Origin: Alphaproteobacteria bacterium
Lineage (GTDB): Bacteria; Pseudomonadota; Alphaproteobacteria; Rickettsiales; UBA1997
Direction of reading: 5' to 3'
Length of the DNA: 42,619 nt
Assembly: GCA_014190355.1 (NCBI GenBank)
Contig: BJGH01000010.1
Span: 1 to 42,619, forward strand
Positions 1 to 7,461 of this stretch are shown here, one piece after another. How positions within the stretch are numbered: position 1 is the stretch's first letter; each line of letters starts with the position of its first letter. Below the pieces are notes generated by a model that worked only from the letters and a program-made list of their open reading frames with translations, was not told the DNA's origin and made no database searches. Position numbers and translations under genes: made by a program.

Positions 1-353
1 TAATCTCTTATTCCATATTTTTTAAAATAAGTATAATCAGCATGAGATGGGCGAAATTTATCTTTAATATCATCATAGTCATGTGATTTGTGATCTTGAT
101 TGTAAATTATCAATGATATTGGAGTTCCAGTGGTTTTGCCTTCAAAAACTCCTGACATGATTTTAACTTGGTCTGGCTCTTGACGTTGAGTTGTGTATTT
201 TGATTGACCTGGTCGACGTTTATCTAAATATTTTTGAATATCTGTTTCATTGAGATCAATCAAAGAAGGACAGCCATCAACTACACAGCCAATTGCTTCG
301 CCATGACTCTCTCCCCATGAAGTAAAGCTAAAAATTTCTCCAAATTTATTCAT
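1..353 (-). CDS. aroC: Chorismate synthase, N-terminal part (gene runs off the window)
   Basis: Chorismate synthase makes chorismate from EPSP, the last step of the shikimate pathway, using reduced FMN in the cytoplasm. About 117 N-terminal residues are present; the rest lies before base 1. The start has the family signature: an [20 protein letters not shown]-type opening, then VVDGCP, a DKRRPGQSK stretch and a [16 protein letters not shown] segment. The ATG at 353 directly precedes the conserved MNKFGE opening. No Shine-Dalgarno motif lies upstream. The LptC-like gene is upstream on the same strand, 27 bases away. Chorismate links to the chorismate mutase at 32.8-33.7 kb. The identification is firm despite the truncation. 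Confidence 0.95.
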   Translation of the reverse strand, partial: MNKFGEIFSFTSWGESHGEAIGCVVDGCPSLIDLNETDIQKYLDKRRPGQSKYTTQRQEPDQVKIMSGVFEGKTTGTPISLIIYNQDHKSHDYDDIKDKFRPSHADYTYFKKYGIRD

Positions 354-380
354 ATTCTAAAATAAGTTTATTAAAAAATT

Positions 381-791
381 TTAATTCAAAATTAGTACCG
401 GATTTTTGGTGAAAATCATTTGATTACCATCTTCACTAATTTTTAATTCACCAGCACTAATTTTCCCAATATCACCTTCGGCAAAAACTTCGTTCAATAT
501 TATTTCATTAGCACTTTTATGAAAAGCTTTTGTAGCTTTTATATTGTATATTTCGCTTTGATTATATTGCAATATAATTCTGGGGTTGATCATAATTTTT
601 TCAGCCTGCACGTTATTTTTTTTATTCTCTATATCGCTGACAATTTTAAGATTATTTTTTTGTTCCAAGCTATGAAAGATATAAATCATAACCCCTACAA
701 TAATTACCAAATAAGATATTGCTGTAAGGTAATTTTTGATTTTACCGTAGAGTTTAATTTTGTTTAAAACTTCGAGAGTTTTTTTATCCAT
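381..791 (-). CDS. Short LptC-like lipopolysaccharide export protein
   Basis: LptC is a single-span inner-membrane protein that passes lipopolysaccharide from LptBFG to LptA. This 136-residue protein has one membrane span (about residues 22-42), then a periplasmic part with an INPR motif and an IYNIKATKAF stretch like the NPRF and PY-tA-A elements of alphaproteobacterial LptC. It ends in GKISAGELKISEDG and a final hydrophobic strand, like the LptC C-terminus. The family is usually about 190-210 residues, so a central block of beta strands seems missing. LptF and LptG are encoded at 38.7-41 kb, so the pathway exists here. The assignment rests on motif resemblance; another short membrane-anchored periplasmic protein is possible. 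Confidence 0.6.
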   Translation of the reverse strand: MDKKTLEVLNKIKLYGKIKNYLTAISYLVIIVGVMIYIFHSLEQKNNLKIVSDIENKKNNVQAEKIMINPRIILQYNQSEIYNIKATKAFHKSANEIILNEVFAEGDIGKISAGELKISEDGNQMIFTKNPVLILN

Positions 792-828
792 ATATGACTT
801 TTTTTAATTCAAATTAAAGCAATTTATC

Positions 829-1179
829 TTAATTTCTTTTAGACTCAAGGCTTACTGCGCATGATCTAACCTCTTCAAAAATGTTCATCTTATCGATTTC
901 TATTTTACATTTATTTATTCTGCTATCAAGCATTATTAAATCAACAATTTCTTGAGCCATTCTCTCAATTAAATTAAATTTTTTTGAAAAAATTAGCTGT
1001 TTAATTTGATTATAAATTAACTCATAATCAACAGTATCTTCAATTTTATCACTTTGTAATGCTTGAGAATCCTTAATTTCTAATTCTAAATTAATAATAA
1101 TTTCTCTTTCAAAATTTTTTTCCCAACCATAAATTCCCAGATTGGTTTTTAATTTGAAATCTTTGATCTTTATTTTCAT
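829..1179 (-). CDS. folB: Dihydroneopterin aldolase
   Basis: FolB cleaves 7,8-dihydroneopterin to 6-hydroxymethyl-dihydropterin in folate synthesis. The 116-residue length is normal. The family pattern is visible: an N-terminal KIKDFKLKTNLGIYGWEKNFER strand region (usually L-x-x-x-x-IG-x-x-x-WE-R), a DTVDYELIYNQIK segment with the conserved Asp-Tyr, then NLIERMAQEIVDLI with the substrate-binding Glu. It lies just upstream of the LptC-like gene on the same strand (37 bases), so the two may be co-transcribed. The later folate enzyme FolC is encoded at 21-22 kb. No Shine-Dalgarno motif precedes the ATG. Confidence 0.9.
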   Translation of the reverse strand: MKIKIKDFKLKTNLGIYGWEKNFEREIIINLELEIKDSQALQSDKIEDTVDYELIYNQIKQLIFSKKFNLIERMAQEIVDLIMLDSRINKCKIEIDKMNIFEEVRSCAVSLESKRN

Positions 1180-1370
1180 AGTATTTATTATTGATTTTGA
1201 TTTGAGATATTAAACAAAAACTTTTTAAACTAATTCTATCTTGCAATTATTTATTGGTTGATGTAGTTTGAAGTTTTAAAGATATATCAATTATCTTAAT
1301 TTTGTTAATATTAATGACTAACAATTTACCACCAAAGTTATTATTTTTAAAAAAGTTTAAATTAAAATAA

Positions 1371-1397
1371 ATATTTTGTTTTTTATTAACAAAATAT
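1371..1397. promoter_or_regulatory. Perfect 10-bp inverted repeat upstream of the thioredoxin-cysS pair
   Basis: ATATTTTGTT and AACAAAATAT pair perfectly around a 7-base loop (TTTTATT), ending 19 bases before the ATG at 1417. It could be a dimeric repressor operator or an RNA hairpin in the leader. It is all AT apart from one G-C pair per arm, so chance in an AT-rich intergenic region cannot be excluded. Confidence 0.35.
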
Positions 1398-1416
1398 AGT
1401 TACAATTCATAAAAAA

Positions 1417-1995
1417 ATGTTAAATAAAAATAAAATGTTATTTCTTACAATCTTATTCGCTTTTATTGCTGGAACATTGCTATGGAAAATTGCAATTGAA
1501 AACTATAGCGATGATGACATCGCAATTCCTGCTTCATCAAATATTGATTATAGTAACCAAATTCCAGTTCCCTCATCAGTTGAGCAAATTATCAATGAAT
1601 TTGAAAAAACTGATAATCAGCCAATATTATTATACTTGTATACAACTTGGTGTCAAGTCTGTAGTAAAAACTTTAAAGTCATCAATGAATTAGCTCAAGA
1701 ATTCCAAAACACTGAGTTAAAGATCATAGCTTTAGCAATTGATCGTAATCTCGAGGTTGATAATTTTAATAGCTATATAAAAAATTTTTCACCAGTTTAT
1801 TTTCTTCCCAAAATGTTAGAAAATCGTAATGGTTTTGTTGAATTTTTAAAACAAAAAAATGTTAATTACGGCAATAGAATACCATACACCGTTGTTTTTA
1901 AAAAAAATGGAACAGTGGCAGTAAAATATTCAGGTTTAAAATCCAAAAAATATTTACGCCAAAAAATAATCGCTGAGCTTTATCCAAAAAAATAA
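1417..1995 (+). CDS. Membrane-anchored thioredoxin-fold protein (TlpA-like)
   Basis: This is a likely periplasmic thiol-disulfide oxidoreductase. Residues 8-26 form an uncleaved signal anchor. A thioredoxin fold follows, with active site WCQVC (Cys79, Cys82) after a hydrophobic strand, and a later IPYTVVF stretch supplying the cis-proline. Length is 192 residues. The CQVC centre is not the CPHC of DsbA or the CGPC of thioredoxin, which fits the varied TlpA/ResA-type reductases. It sits 3 bases before cysS on the same strand, so the two are probably one operon. The exact partner, such as cytochrome c maturation or a disulfide isomerase, cannot be told. An in-frame ATG six codons downstream is an alternative start. 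Confidence 0.75.
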   Translation: MLNKNKMLFLTILFAFIAGTLLWKIAIENYSDDDIAIPASSNIDYSNQIPVPSSVEQIINEFEKTDNQPILLYLYTTWCQVCSKNFKVINELAQEFQNTELKIIALAIDRNLEVDNFNSYIKNFSPVYFLPKMLENRNGFVEFLKQKNVNYGNRIPYTVVFKKNGTVAVKYSGLKSKKYLRQKIIAELYPKK

Positions 1996-1998
1996 TTT

Positions 1999-3207
1999 AT
2001 GAATTACCAAATTACTCTTTTTAATACTATAAATAATCAAAAAGAACAAATTATCACTTGCCAAAAAGATATTATTAAAATGTATGTTTGTGGTCCAACA
2101 GTATATGATCGAGCTCATATTGGTAATGCTCGAAGTGTTGTTGTTTATGATTTGCTTTATCGACTACTACTCCAACTTTATCCGCAAGTTATCTATGTTA
2201 GAAATATCACTGATGTTGATGATAAAATTAACACCCGCGCTAAGGAACAAAAAATTTCTATCAAAGAACTTACCACTAAAGTTACTGAATTATTCCACAA
2301 TGATGTCAAAGAATTAAATACCTTAATGCCAACTTTTGAGCCAAAGGTTACTGAACATATTGCTGAAATTATTGAGCTAATTAAAAAACTTTTAGAAAAT
2401 AAAAATGCTTATGTTAGCGAAAAACATGTATTATTTGATGTTAGTTCATATCCCAATTATGGTAAACTTTCTAAACGAAATATTGATAACATGATTGCAG
2501 GAGCTAGAGTTGAGGTTGCCGATTACAAAAAAAATCCTTTAGATTTTGTGTTATGGAAACCAGCTGATTTTGATGATGATCCTTCAAGTGTTTTTGAAAG
2601 TCCTTGGGGTATGGGTCGACCCGGATGGCATATTGAATGCTCGGCAATGAGTTCGAAATATCTCGGTTGTGATTTTGACATTCATGGCGGTGGAGCAGAT
2701 TTACAATTTCCCCATCATGAAAATGAAATTGCCCAAAGCTGTTGCGCATATCCTGAATCTAATTATGCTAAATATTGGGTTCACAATGGATTTGTAACCG
2801 TTAATGGTGAAAAAATGAGCAAAACTTTAAAAAATTTTATTACTATTCATGATCTTTTAGAACTTGGTAAATCTGGTATTGCTATTCGATTAATGTTATT
2901 GACAACACATTACCGCAAACCTTTTGATTATAATGATAAGGCCTTAAGTGATGCCGAAAAAACTATTCAAAAATTCAATAAAATTGTTAATGAAACTTTA
3001 ACTATTTTTAATAACTTAAATCTGCAATCTTTTATTGAGAAAAGCTCGATTGCTCCTGAGGTTATTTTTGCTTTAGCTGATGATTTAAATTTTTCAAAAA
3101 CTCTTGCATGTCTTCATGAGATAGTCAAAGAAATTAAAATTGATCAGAATTCCCTAGATTTGCGTAAAAAATTTATTTCTACCTTAGATTTCCTTGGTTT
3201 AATTTAA
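1999..3207 (+). CDS. cysS: Cysteinyl-tRNA synthetase lacking the usual C-terminal tail
   Basis: Class I aminoacyl-tRNA synthetase that charges tRNA-Cys in the cytoplasm. The catalytic core is complete: zinc ligand Cys31 in MYVCGPTVYD, the HIGH-type motif HIGNAR (residues 40-45), the zinc-site segment WHIECSAMSS and QFPHHENEIAQS, and the KMSKS-type motif KMSKT (272-276). A DALR-type helical domain follows (DLNFSKTLACLHEIV). The protein ends at DFLGLI after 402 residues; typical enzymes such as that of E. coli (461) carry about 60 more residues contacting the anticodon. The bases after the stop do not resume that tail in any frame I read. It follows the thioredoxin-like gene by 3 bases, so translation may be coupled. 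Confidence 0.95.
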   Translation: MNYQITLFNTINNQKEQIITCQKDIIKMYVCGPTVYDRAHIGNARSVVVYDLLYRLLLQLYPQVIYVRNITDVDDKINTRAKEQKISIKELTTKVTELFHNDVKELNTLMPTFEPKVTEHIAEIIELIKKLLENKNAYVSEKHVLFDVSSYPNYGKLSKRNIDNMIAGARVEVADYKKNPLDFVLWKPADFDDDPSSVFESPWGMGRPGWHIECSAMSSKYLGCDFDIHGGGADLQFPHHENEIAQSCCAYPESNYAKYWVHNGFVTVNGEKMSKTLKNFITIHDLLELGKSGIAIRLMLLTTHYRKPFDYNDKALSDAEKTIQKFNKIVNETLTIFNNLNLQSFIEKSSIAPEVIFALADDLNFSKTLACLHEIVKEIKIDQNSLDLRKKFISTLDFLGLI

Positions 3208-3497
3208 AATAATTTATTTTTCTTCAAAATATTTGAAATTTTAATTATGTAATTTTTTTTACTAAACCCAAGAAGTAATTAACAATTGATACTTAATCGT
3301 TAATATAGATTTTAAAACAACAACAGGATTTTATAAATAGCTTATTTAATGCTTAAATAAATTTTTAGGATAATAGCTATTACAATATTTTATTACCGAT
3401 AATATTTTAAAATCGATAAAAACATGGGAGATGAAAAGATAATTTAAATTTACAATACAATTAAAAATAGTTTAAGCAACTGAATTTAATAATAAAC

Positions 3498-3842
3498 TTA
3501 AATTCCATGATCGATGAAATATTTTACTGAAGCTAGCTCTTGTTTTATATTCTCAATTATCCTGATTTTAGATTCCTCGTTTGCGTCGAGAGATTTTTGG
3601 GCGATCTCTAAAATTTTTGCTAATTCAAATGCTCCAATTGATGCTGAAGCTCCTTTAAAAGCATGGGCTGCCATATACCAAGAGTTTTTATCTTGACTGA
3701 TAATTGCCTCATTAAGCTTTTCAATATTCTTTTGAGCATTTTCAAAAAAAATTAAAAATAACTCTTTTTCAAATTCCTTATCATCATCGATAATACTCTT
3801 AAGATATTTAATATCAATAACTTGATCAATAGTTTTATTCAT
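3498..3842 (-). CDS. Hpt-domain phosphotransfer protein
   Basis: A free-standing 114-residue histidine phosphotransfer protein. The phosphorylated His is His60 in the AAHAFKGASASIGA motif, the classic Hpt signature (H-x-x-K-G-x-x). The rest is predicted to be a helical bundle. Such proteins carry phosphate between the receiver of a hybrid kinase and a second response regulator. The hybrid kinase at 7.5-10.5 kb is the obvious partner, having a canonical C-terminal receiver and no Hpt of its own. The gene lies 12 bases after the YfiR-like gene on the same strand, so it ends the acyltransferase-receptor-YfiR-Hpt series. No output regulator is encoded nearby. The domain call is firm; the partner is inferred. 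Confidence 0.88.
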   Translation of the reverse strand: MNKTIDQVIDIKYLKSIIDDDKEFEKELFLIFFENAQKNIEKLNEAIISQDKNSWYMAAHAFKGASASIGAFELAKILEIAQKSLDANEESKIRIIENIKQELASVKYFIDHGI

Positions 3843-3854
3843 TTTTTAAATATT

Positions 3855-4364
3855 TTAGTTAATTACAAGATTACTTATTATAGGACTAAATCTGATATTA
3901 TTGGCTTTTAAGTTTTTTCTATTTACCAATAATTCAAAATTTCTTCTTCCTAACTGAATTTCAATCATTGAGTTTTCGTCTAAAGAAAAACCATTATAAT
4001 TTGCAATAGTTACAATTTTATTTTCGATAAATTTTTTACCAATAAATTTAAATGTCTTTTGTTTATTTGAAGCAACATAAACAATATTGCATAGCTCAAT
4101 ATTTTTTAAATCTTCACTAACTTCAATGACATGATTATATGATAAGAGAATAGATTTAGAAATTTGATCATTGCCAAAAACACAGAATTTTCCATTTTTC
4201 ATTCCATTTAAATTTTGCGATAATGAAAAGATGAACTCAGAGTATAGGCCGTATTCATCATAATCATAATTAAAAGCAAAACCAATAGTTGGATTAATTA
4301 AATAAGTAAAGGCAATTGAAAAAATCAAAAATTTTTTGGTTAATTTAAAAAATTTGAATTTCAT
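3855..4364 (-). CDS. YfiR-like (DUF4154) periplasmic protein
   Basis: Residues 1-30 form an export signal ending near GFAFN. The mature part follows the YfiR/DUF4154 pattern: KFCVFGND strand, a Cys in IELCNIVYVAS, a TIANYNGFSLDENSMIEI stretch, then RRNFELLVNRKNLKANNIRFSP at the C-terminus, where the family has a F-x-I/V-N motif and an isskLL end. Length is 169 residues. In Pseudomonas, YfiR restrains the diguanylate cyclase YfiN from the periplasm. No cyclase lies here; instead the gene sits between a TonB-dependent receptor and an Hpt gene, with a hybrid kinase divergent. A role as a periplasmic go-between of receptor and kinase is an inference from this order. Confidence 0.75.
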   Translation of the reverse strand: MKFKFFKLTKKFLIFSIAFTYLINPTIGFAFNYDYDEYGLYSEFIFSLSQNLNGMKNGKFCVFGNDQISKSILLSYNHVIEVSEDLKNIELCNIVYVASNKQKTFKFIGKKFIENKIVTIANYNGFSLDENSMIEIQLGRRNFELLVNRKNLKANNIRFSPIISNLVIN

Positions 4365-4629
4365 TATTTATAATTATTTTAACTTTTAAAGTTTTAACAT
4401 CATTGATGTAATTTTTTATCATTATTTTTATTATTTGATGTCTAGCAAACTAACATTTGCTGTTTATTTTAAATTAATATTTACTATTTATTTTCAAGGC
4501 TTGCCTCAATAATCTTCGACAGTAAAAATCTAAGAAAATAAGGATTAACCAAATTTAAATTATTTCAAATTAACTTTATTTTTCAACTTAATAAATCAAT
4601 TCAGTCTTTTTTATGGATAATAAAAAAAA

Positions 4630-6636
4630 CTAATACTGTAAAACTAGCTTAAAAAAGAAGGTTCTGCCAGTTTGAGTTTGTCTATTATAAAGTGCTGGCT
4701 TGAATTCACGATACCTATTGTCAAGAAGATCTTGTATTCCGATACTTAAATCTAATTCTTTAGATGGTTGATAGCCAATTCTAGTATCAAAACGAATATG
4801 TGATGGCAAACCCTTTTGATTGAAATTATTTCCTGCTCCTGTAGGAAGTGCATCAACATAATAAAACATATTATCAAATTCTAAATTTGAGGTTATGTTA
4901 TAAAAAGAACGCAAACGAAATTGATTTCTAGGGGATTGACCTTCAGCCAAAGCAAGTGAGTCACTTGAACTTACGATTGAATTATTATCGGTTGAAGCAC
5001 TATTTAAACTAGTTCTAATTTCCAAGTAATCATAGCTAGCTTCGAGCAATAATTTATTATTTACCTGCCATTTACCATTAATTTCAAAACCATTAGTATC
5101 TCCTCTGCCCATGTTATCAGCAGCTGCTGAAGAATTATGAGAACCTTCCCAAGTTCTTAAACGAGAATATTTGTTATAAAACGCTGCAATATCAATCAGA
5201 GCTGTATGGCTCGGTTTAATTCGATACCCTGCTTCGTATGCAATCATGTCCTCAGCTTTGAAATTATCGCTTCCAACATTAGTGACAAAAGTTGAGTCTG
5301 GAGCTCGAGCTTTTATATCATCTTCACCACGCGTTGGGGTTCTAACTGACCTTGATACCGATGACCATAGCGTTTGATTTCGTGCCGGATAATAAACAAT
5401 TTTTGTACTTGGTTGATATTCAAAACCAGTAAAATCATTTTTTTCAAATTTCGAACCAATTGTTAAAAATAATTTTTCATTAATAGTTATTTTGTCCTGC
5501 AAAAAAACTGTAAATAATTGATCATTTCGCCAACTAGGAGAGTAACTTATGGGTGGAACTCCAATAATTGAATTTTTTTCTTCTATATCATCTTGCATTT
5601 GACGAAATCCTAATCCCCATGTAAATTGTTGATAATTAGAAAAATTATAAAAATGTTGGAAATCAATATCAAATGTTTTGGCAGTCCTTCTTAATAAAGG
5701 TAAATAAAAACGGTGATAATCAATATAAGAGTTTAAGGTAGTTTTGGATTTTTTAGAAATTTTACTATCCCAACCAAGAATTACATTTCCTCCCGTTGAA
5801 GATTTGTCATTAATTTGTGAACTAAAAATTCCAAAATTTCTAGCAATTCCCTTGTAAATATCACCTTTAAGTGAAATGGTATTGTTTTTTATTGACGAAA
5901 TATCGTAGCGAAATCCAGAACGATAATGTATATTTTCATCACGATTTCTAGCTTTAGACGGATATTGATCTAAACCATCACGAAATGCTGTTTTAGCATA
6001 TAAGCGGTAATTATTTTTTTCTTTAGTTTCTCCGCCGTAACGAACTTCAGTAATTGATTGATCCTTATTACCAAGAATTTGTGAAACATAGGTTCCCTTG
6101 GTCTGCGAGGCATTTTTAGTTATAATATTAATTACTCCGTTTACAGCATTTGCTCCCCATATTGCACCTCCAGGACCTCTGATAACCTCGATTCTATCAA
6201 TGTCCTCAAGAACATAATCTTGCTCATCCCAAAAAACTCCTGAGAATAAATTGTTGTATATTGTTCTGCCATCAATCATGACAAGGAGTTTATTTGAAAA
6301 TTGCCTTTGAAATCCTCTTACAGTAATAGCGTAGCTATGACCATTTAAGCGAGAAACTTGAACACCTGGAATTAATCTTAAAGCTTCTGGAATTGAAGTT
6401 ATTCCTGACCTTCTAATGTCTTCTGATGAGAGAACATATGTGGCAGAAGCAGAATCAAAAGCGTTTTCTTTTTTCTTTGAAAGTGAAAAAATTTGAGGAT
6501 TGAATGTATAATTTTTTGCATCATCGTAATCTTTGTTATCAGCTTTATTTATCTCATCTGTATTGATTTGAGCATGAGCTTGTGAAATAAAAAAAAAGAG
6601 ATAAAAGCTTATTAAAATGTTGAATATTTTTTTCAT
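4630..6636 (-). CDS. TonB-dependent outer-membrane receptor
   Basis: A 668-residue receptor with a signal peptide ending near QAHAQ, an N-terminal plug (about residues 55-175) and a 22-strand-type barrel to the C-terminus. The plug shows EDIRRSGITSIPEALRLIPG, then RGFQRQFSNKLLVMIDGR, and IRGPGGAIWGANAVNGVINI. The last residues (FFFKLVLQY) end in the aromatic residue needed for barrel insertion. This plug style is known from receptors encoded beside YfiR and hybrid-kinase genes. I start at ATG 6636 because it opens a clean signal peptide; a TTG at 6660 overlaps the stop of the acyltransferase gene and would add eight residues. Overlap or near-overlap implies co-translation. The ligand is unknown. 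No obvious TonB box was found before the plug. Confidence 0.9.
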   Translation of the reverse strand: MKKIFNILISFYLFFFISQAHAQINTDEINKADNKDYDDAKNYTFNPQIFSLSKKKENAFDSASATYVLSSEDIRRSGITSIPEALRLIPGVQVSRLNGHSYAITVRGFQRQFSNKLLVMIDGRTIYNNLFSGVFWDEQDYVLEDIDRIEVIRGPGGAIWGANAVNGVINIITKNASQTKGTYVSQILGNKDQSITEVRYGGETKEKNNYRLYAKTAFRDGLDQYPSKARNRDENIHYRSGFRYDISSIKNNTISLKGDIYKGIARNFGIFSSQINDKSSTGGNVILGWDSKISKKSKTTLNSYIDYHRFYLPLLRRTAKTFDIDFQHFYNFSNYQQFTWGLGFRQMQDDIEEKNSIIGVPPISYSPSWRNDQLFTVFLQDKITINEKLFLTIGSKFEKNDFTGFEYQPSTKIVYYPARNQTLWSSVSRSVRTPTRGEDDIKARAPDSTFVTNVGSDNFKAEDMIAYEAGYRIKPSHTALIDIAAFYNKYSRLRTWEGSHNSSAAADNMGRGDTNGFEINGKWQVNNKLLLEASYDYLEIRTSLNSASTDNNSIVSSSDSLALAEGQSPRNQFRLRSFYNITSNLEFDNMFYYVDALPTGAGNNFNQKGLPSHIRFDTRIGYQPSKELDLSIGIQDLLDNRYREFKPALYNRQTQTGRTFFFKLVLQY

Positions 6637-6656
6637 ATAATAGTGTAATTTTTTAT

Positions 6657-7262
6657 TCAATTACGAAGCTTCATATAAATTAAATAAGATTCAATAGGAT
6701 ATGAATGATTTTCATTAACCCATTGATTTTCCATATCAATGTAAGCTTTATAACCGAAATTTTTTGCAATAATTTTATATAATCTGCAACTTGCAAGTGG
6801 AGCTATGCAAACAACATAATGGGCTTTATTATTTTTAGTAATAAAATCTAGCGAATAATTAACCATGTTTTTAAAGGTCGTTCCGTTTCGATATTCTCGA
6901 AGAATAACCATTGAAGATATTTCAACAATTGAATTCTTAGGAACTGTTTCATTTTTATATTCTTCTAAATATCTACGATATAAATATCGAGAGTTTGGAG
7001 TTTCGTTTGAAAAATTTATTTCTTTATTTTCAAACATTATTCTAGCACCTCCTATAACCGTTGAGTCCTCCTTACTCTTGGCTATAATGATATGACCGGC
7101 TTGATCATAATGATTCTCATCGCCATTAAAACTTGACCAATTTTTTTCATTTTTATAGCAACAATTCCTGAGAGAATAGAATTGATGTAAAAGATCTTTA
7201 TTTTTTGTTATTGATATACTAAATTTTTGATTAGATTTTAAGATACTTGGTGAGTTTTGCAT
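6657..7262 (-). CDS. GNAT-fold acyltransferase resembling autoinducer (LuxI/FeeM-type) synthases
   Basis: The 201-residue protein reads like the LuxI / N-acyl amino acid synthase branch of the GNAT fold. It has FYSLRNCCY (Arg32), a Trp at 42, FNGDENHYD (Asp48 and Asp53 spaced like the Glu43/Asp48 pair of LuxI, but without the middle Asp), HIIIAKS, VIGGARIM (Arg74) and EISSMVI (Glu114), where LuxI has its E-x-S-R region. The family transfers an acyl chain from acyl-ACP or acyl-CoA to an amino compound. The acceptor here is unknown; AHL production is not claimed. Its stop overlaps the possible TTG start of the receptor gene, making it first gene of the receptor-YfiR-Hpt series. A PEP-CTERM/exosortase-type acyltransferase is another reading. 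Confidence 0.6.
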   Translation of the reverse strand: MQNSPSILKSNQKFSISITKNKDLLHQFYSLRNCCYKNEKNWSSFNGDENHYDQAGHIIIAKSKEDSTVIGGARIMFENKEINFSNETPNSRYLYRRYLEEYKNETVPKNSIVEISSMVILREYRNGTTFKNMVNYSLDFITKNNKAHYVVCIAPLASCRLYKIIAKNFGYKAYIDMENQWVNENHSYPIESYLIYMKLRN

Positions 7263-7461
7263 ATTTTAAGTTCAATTTGTGAATTTGATAAAGGTGTAAA
7301 ATGCTTATGTATTATTAAAAATATAATATAATTCAATTAATTTATAATAATTAATAAATAATTTTTTAAATAATATAAAGAGTAACTATGAGTTTTTTTA
7401 AAAGCAACTATTTGTTTTTATATTTAATAATATAAAATTATAATAAATTAATCAGTATGAG
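7263..7461. promoter_or_regulatory. Divergent intergenic region between the acyltransferase and hybrid-kinase genes
   Basis: These 199 very AT-rich bases separate two divergent transcription units of the putative signalling island and must hold both promoters. Several TATAAT-like hexamers are present, but none can be singled out with a matching -35 box. A 15-codon open frame at 7388-7435 has no sign of being real. No lux-type box (a dyad of about 20 bp) was seen. Confidence 0.35.

Noticed and set aside
3208-3497. AT-only dyads (TTCAAA-ATA-TTTGAA at 3223-3237, TTATTTAA-TGC-TTAAATAA at 3343-3361) after cysS
   Set aside because: Nearly all A-T pairs and expected by chance in such sequence; no T run next to them to support a terminator.
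3855-4364. Reading the YfiR-like gene as part of a YfiBNR cyclic-di-GMP switch
   Set aside because: No diguanylate cyclase or OmpA-like YfiB gene is adjacent; the neighbours are a receptor, an Hpt and a kinase.
6636-6660. Choosing TTG 6660 as the receptor start
   Set aside because: The ATG at 6636 opens a clean signal peptide; the extra eight residues are not needed, though the overlap with the preceding stop keeps it possible.
7388-7435. A 15-codon open frame between the acyltransferase and kinase genes
   Set aside because: Too short and of ordinary composition; a leader or signal peptide would need evidence such as an SD site or conservation.
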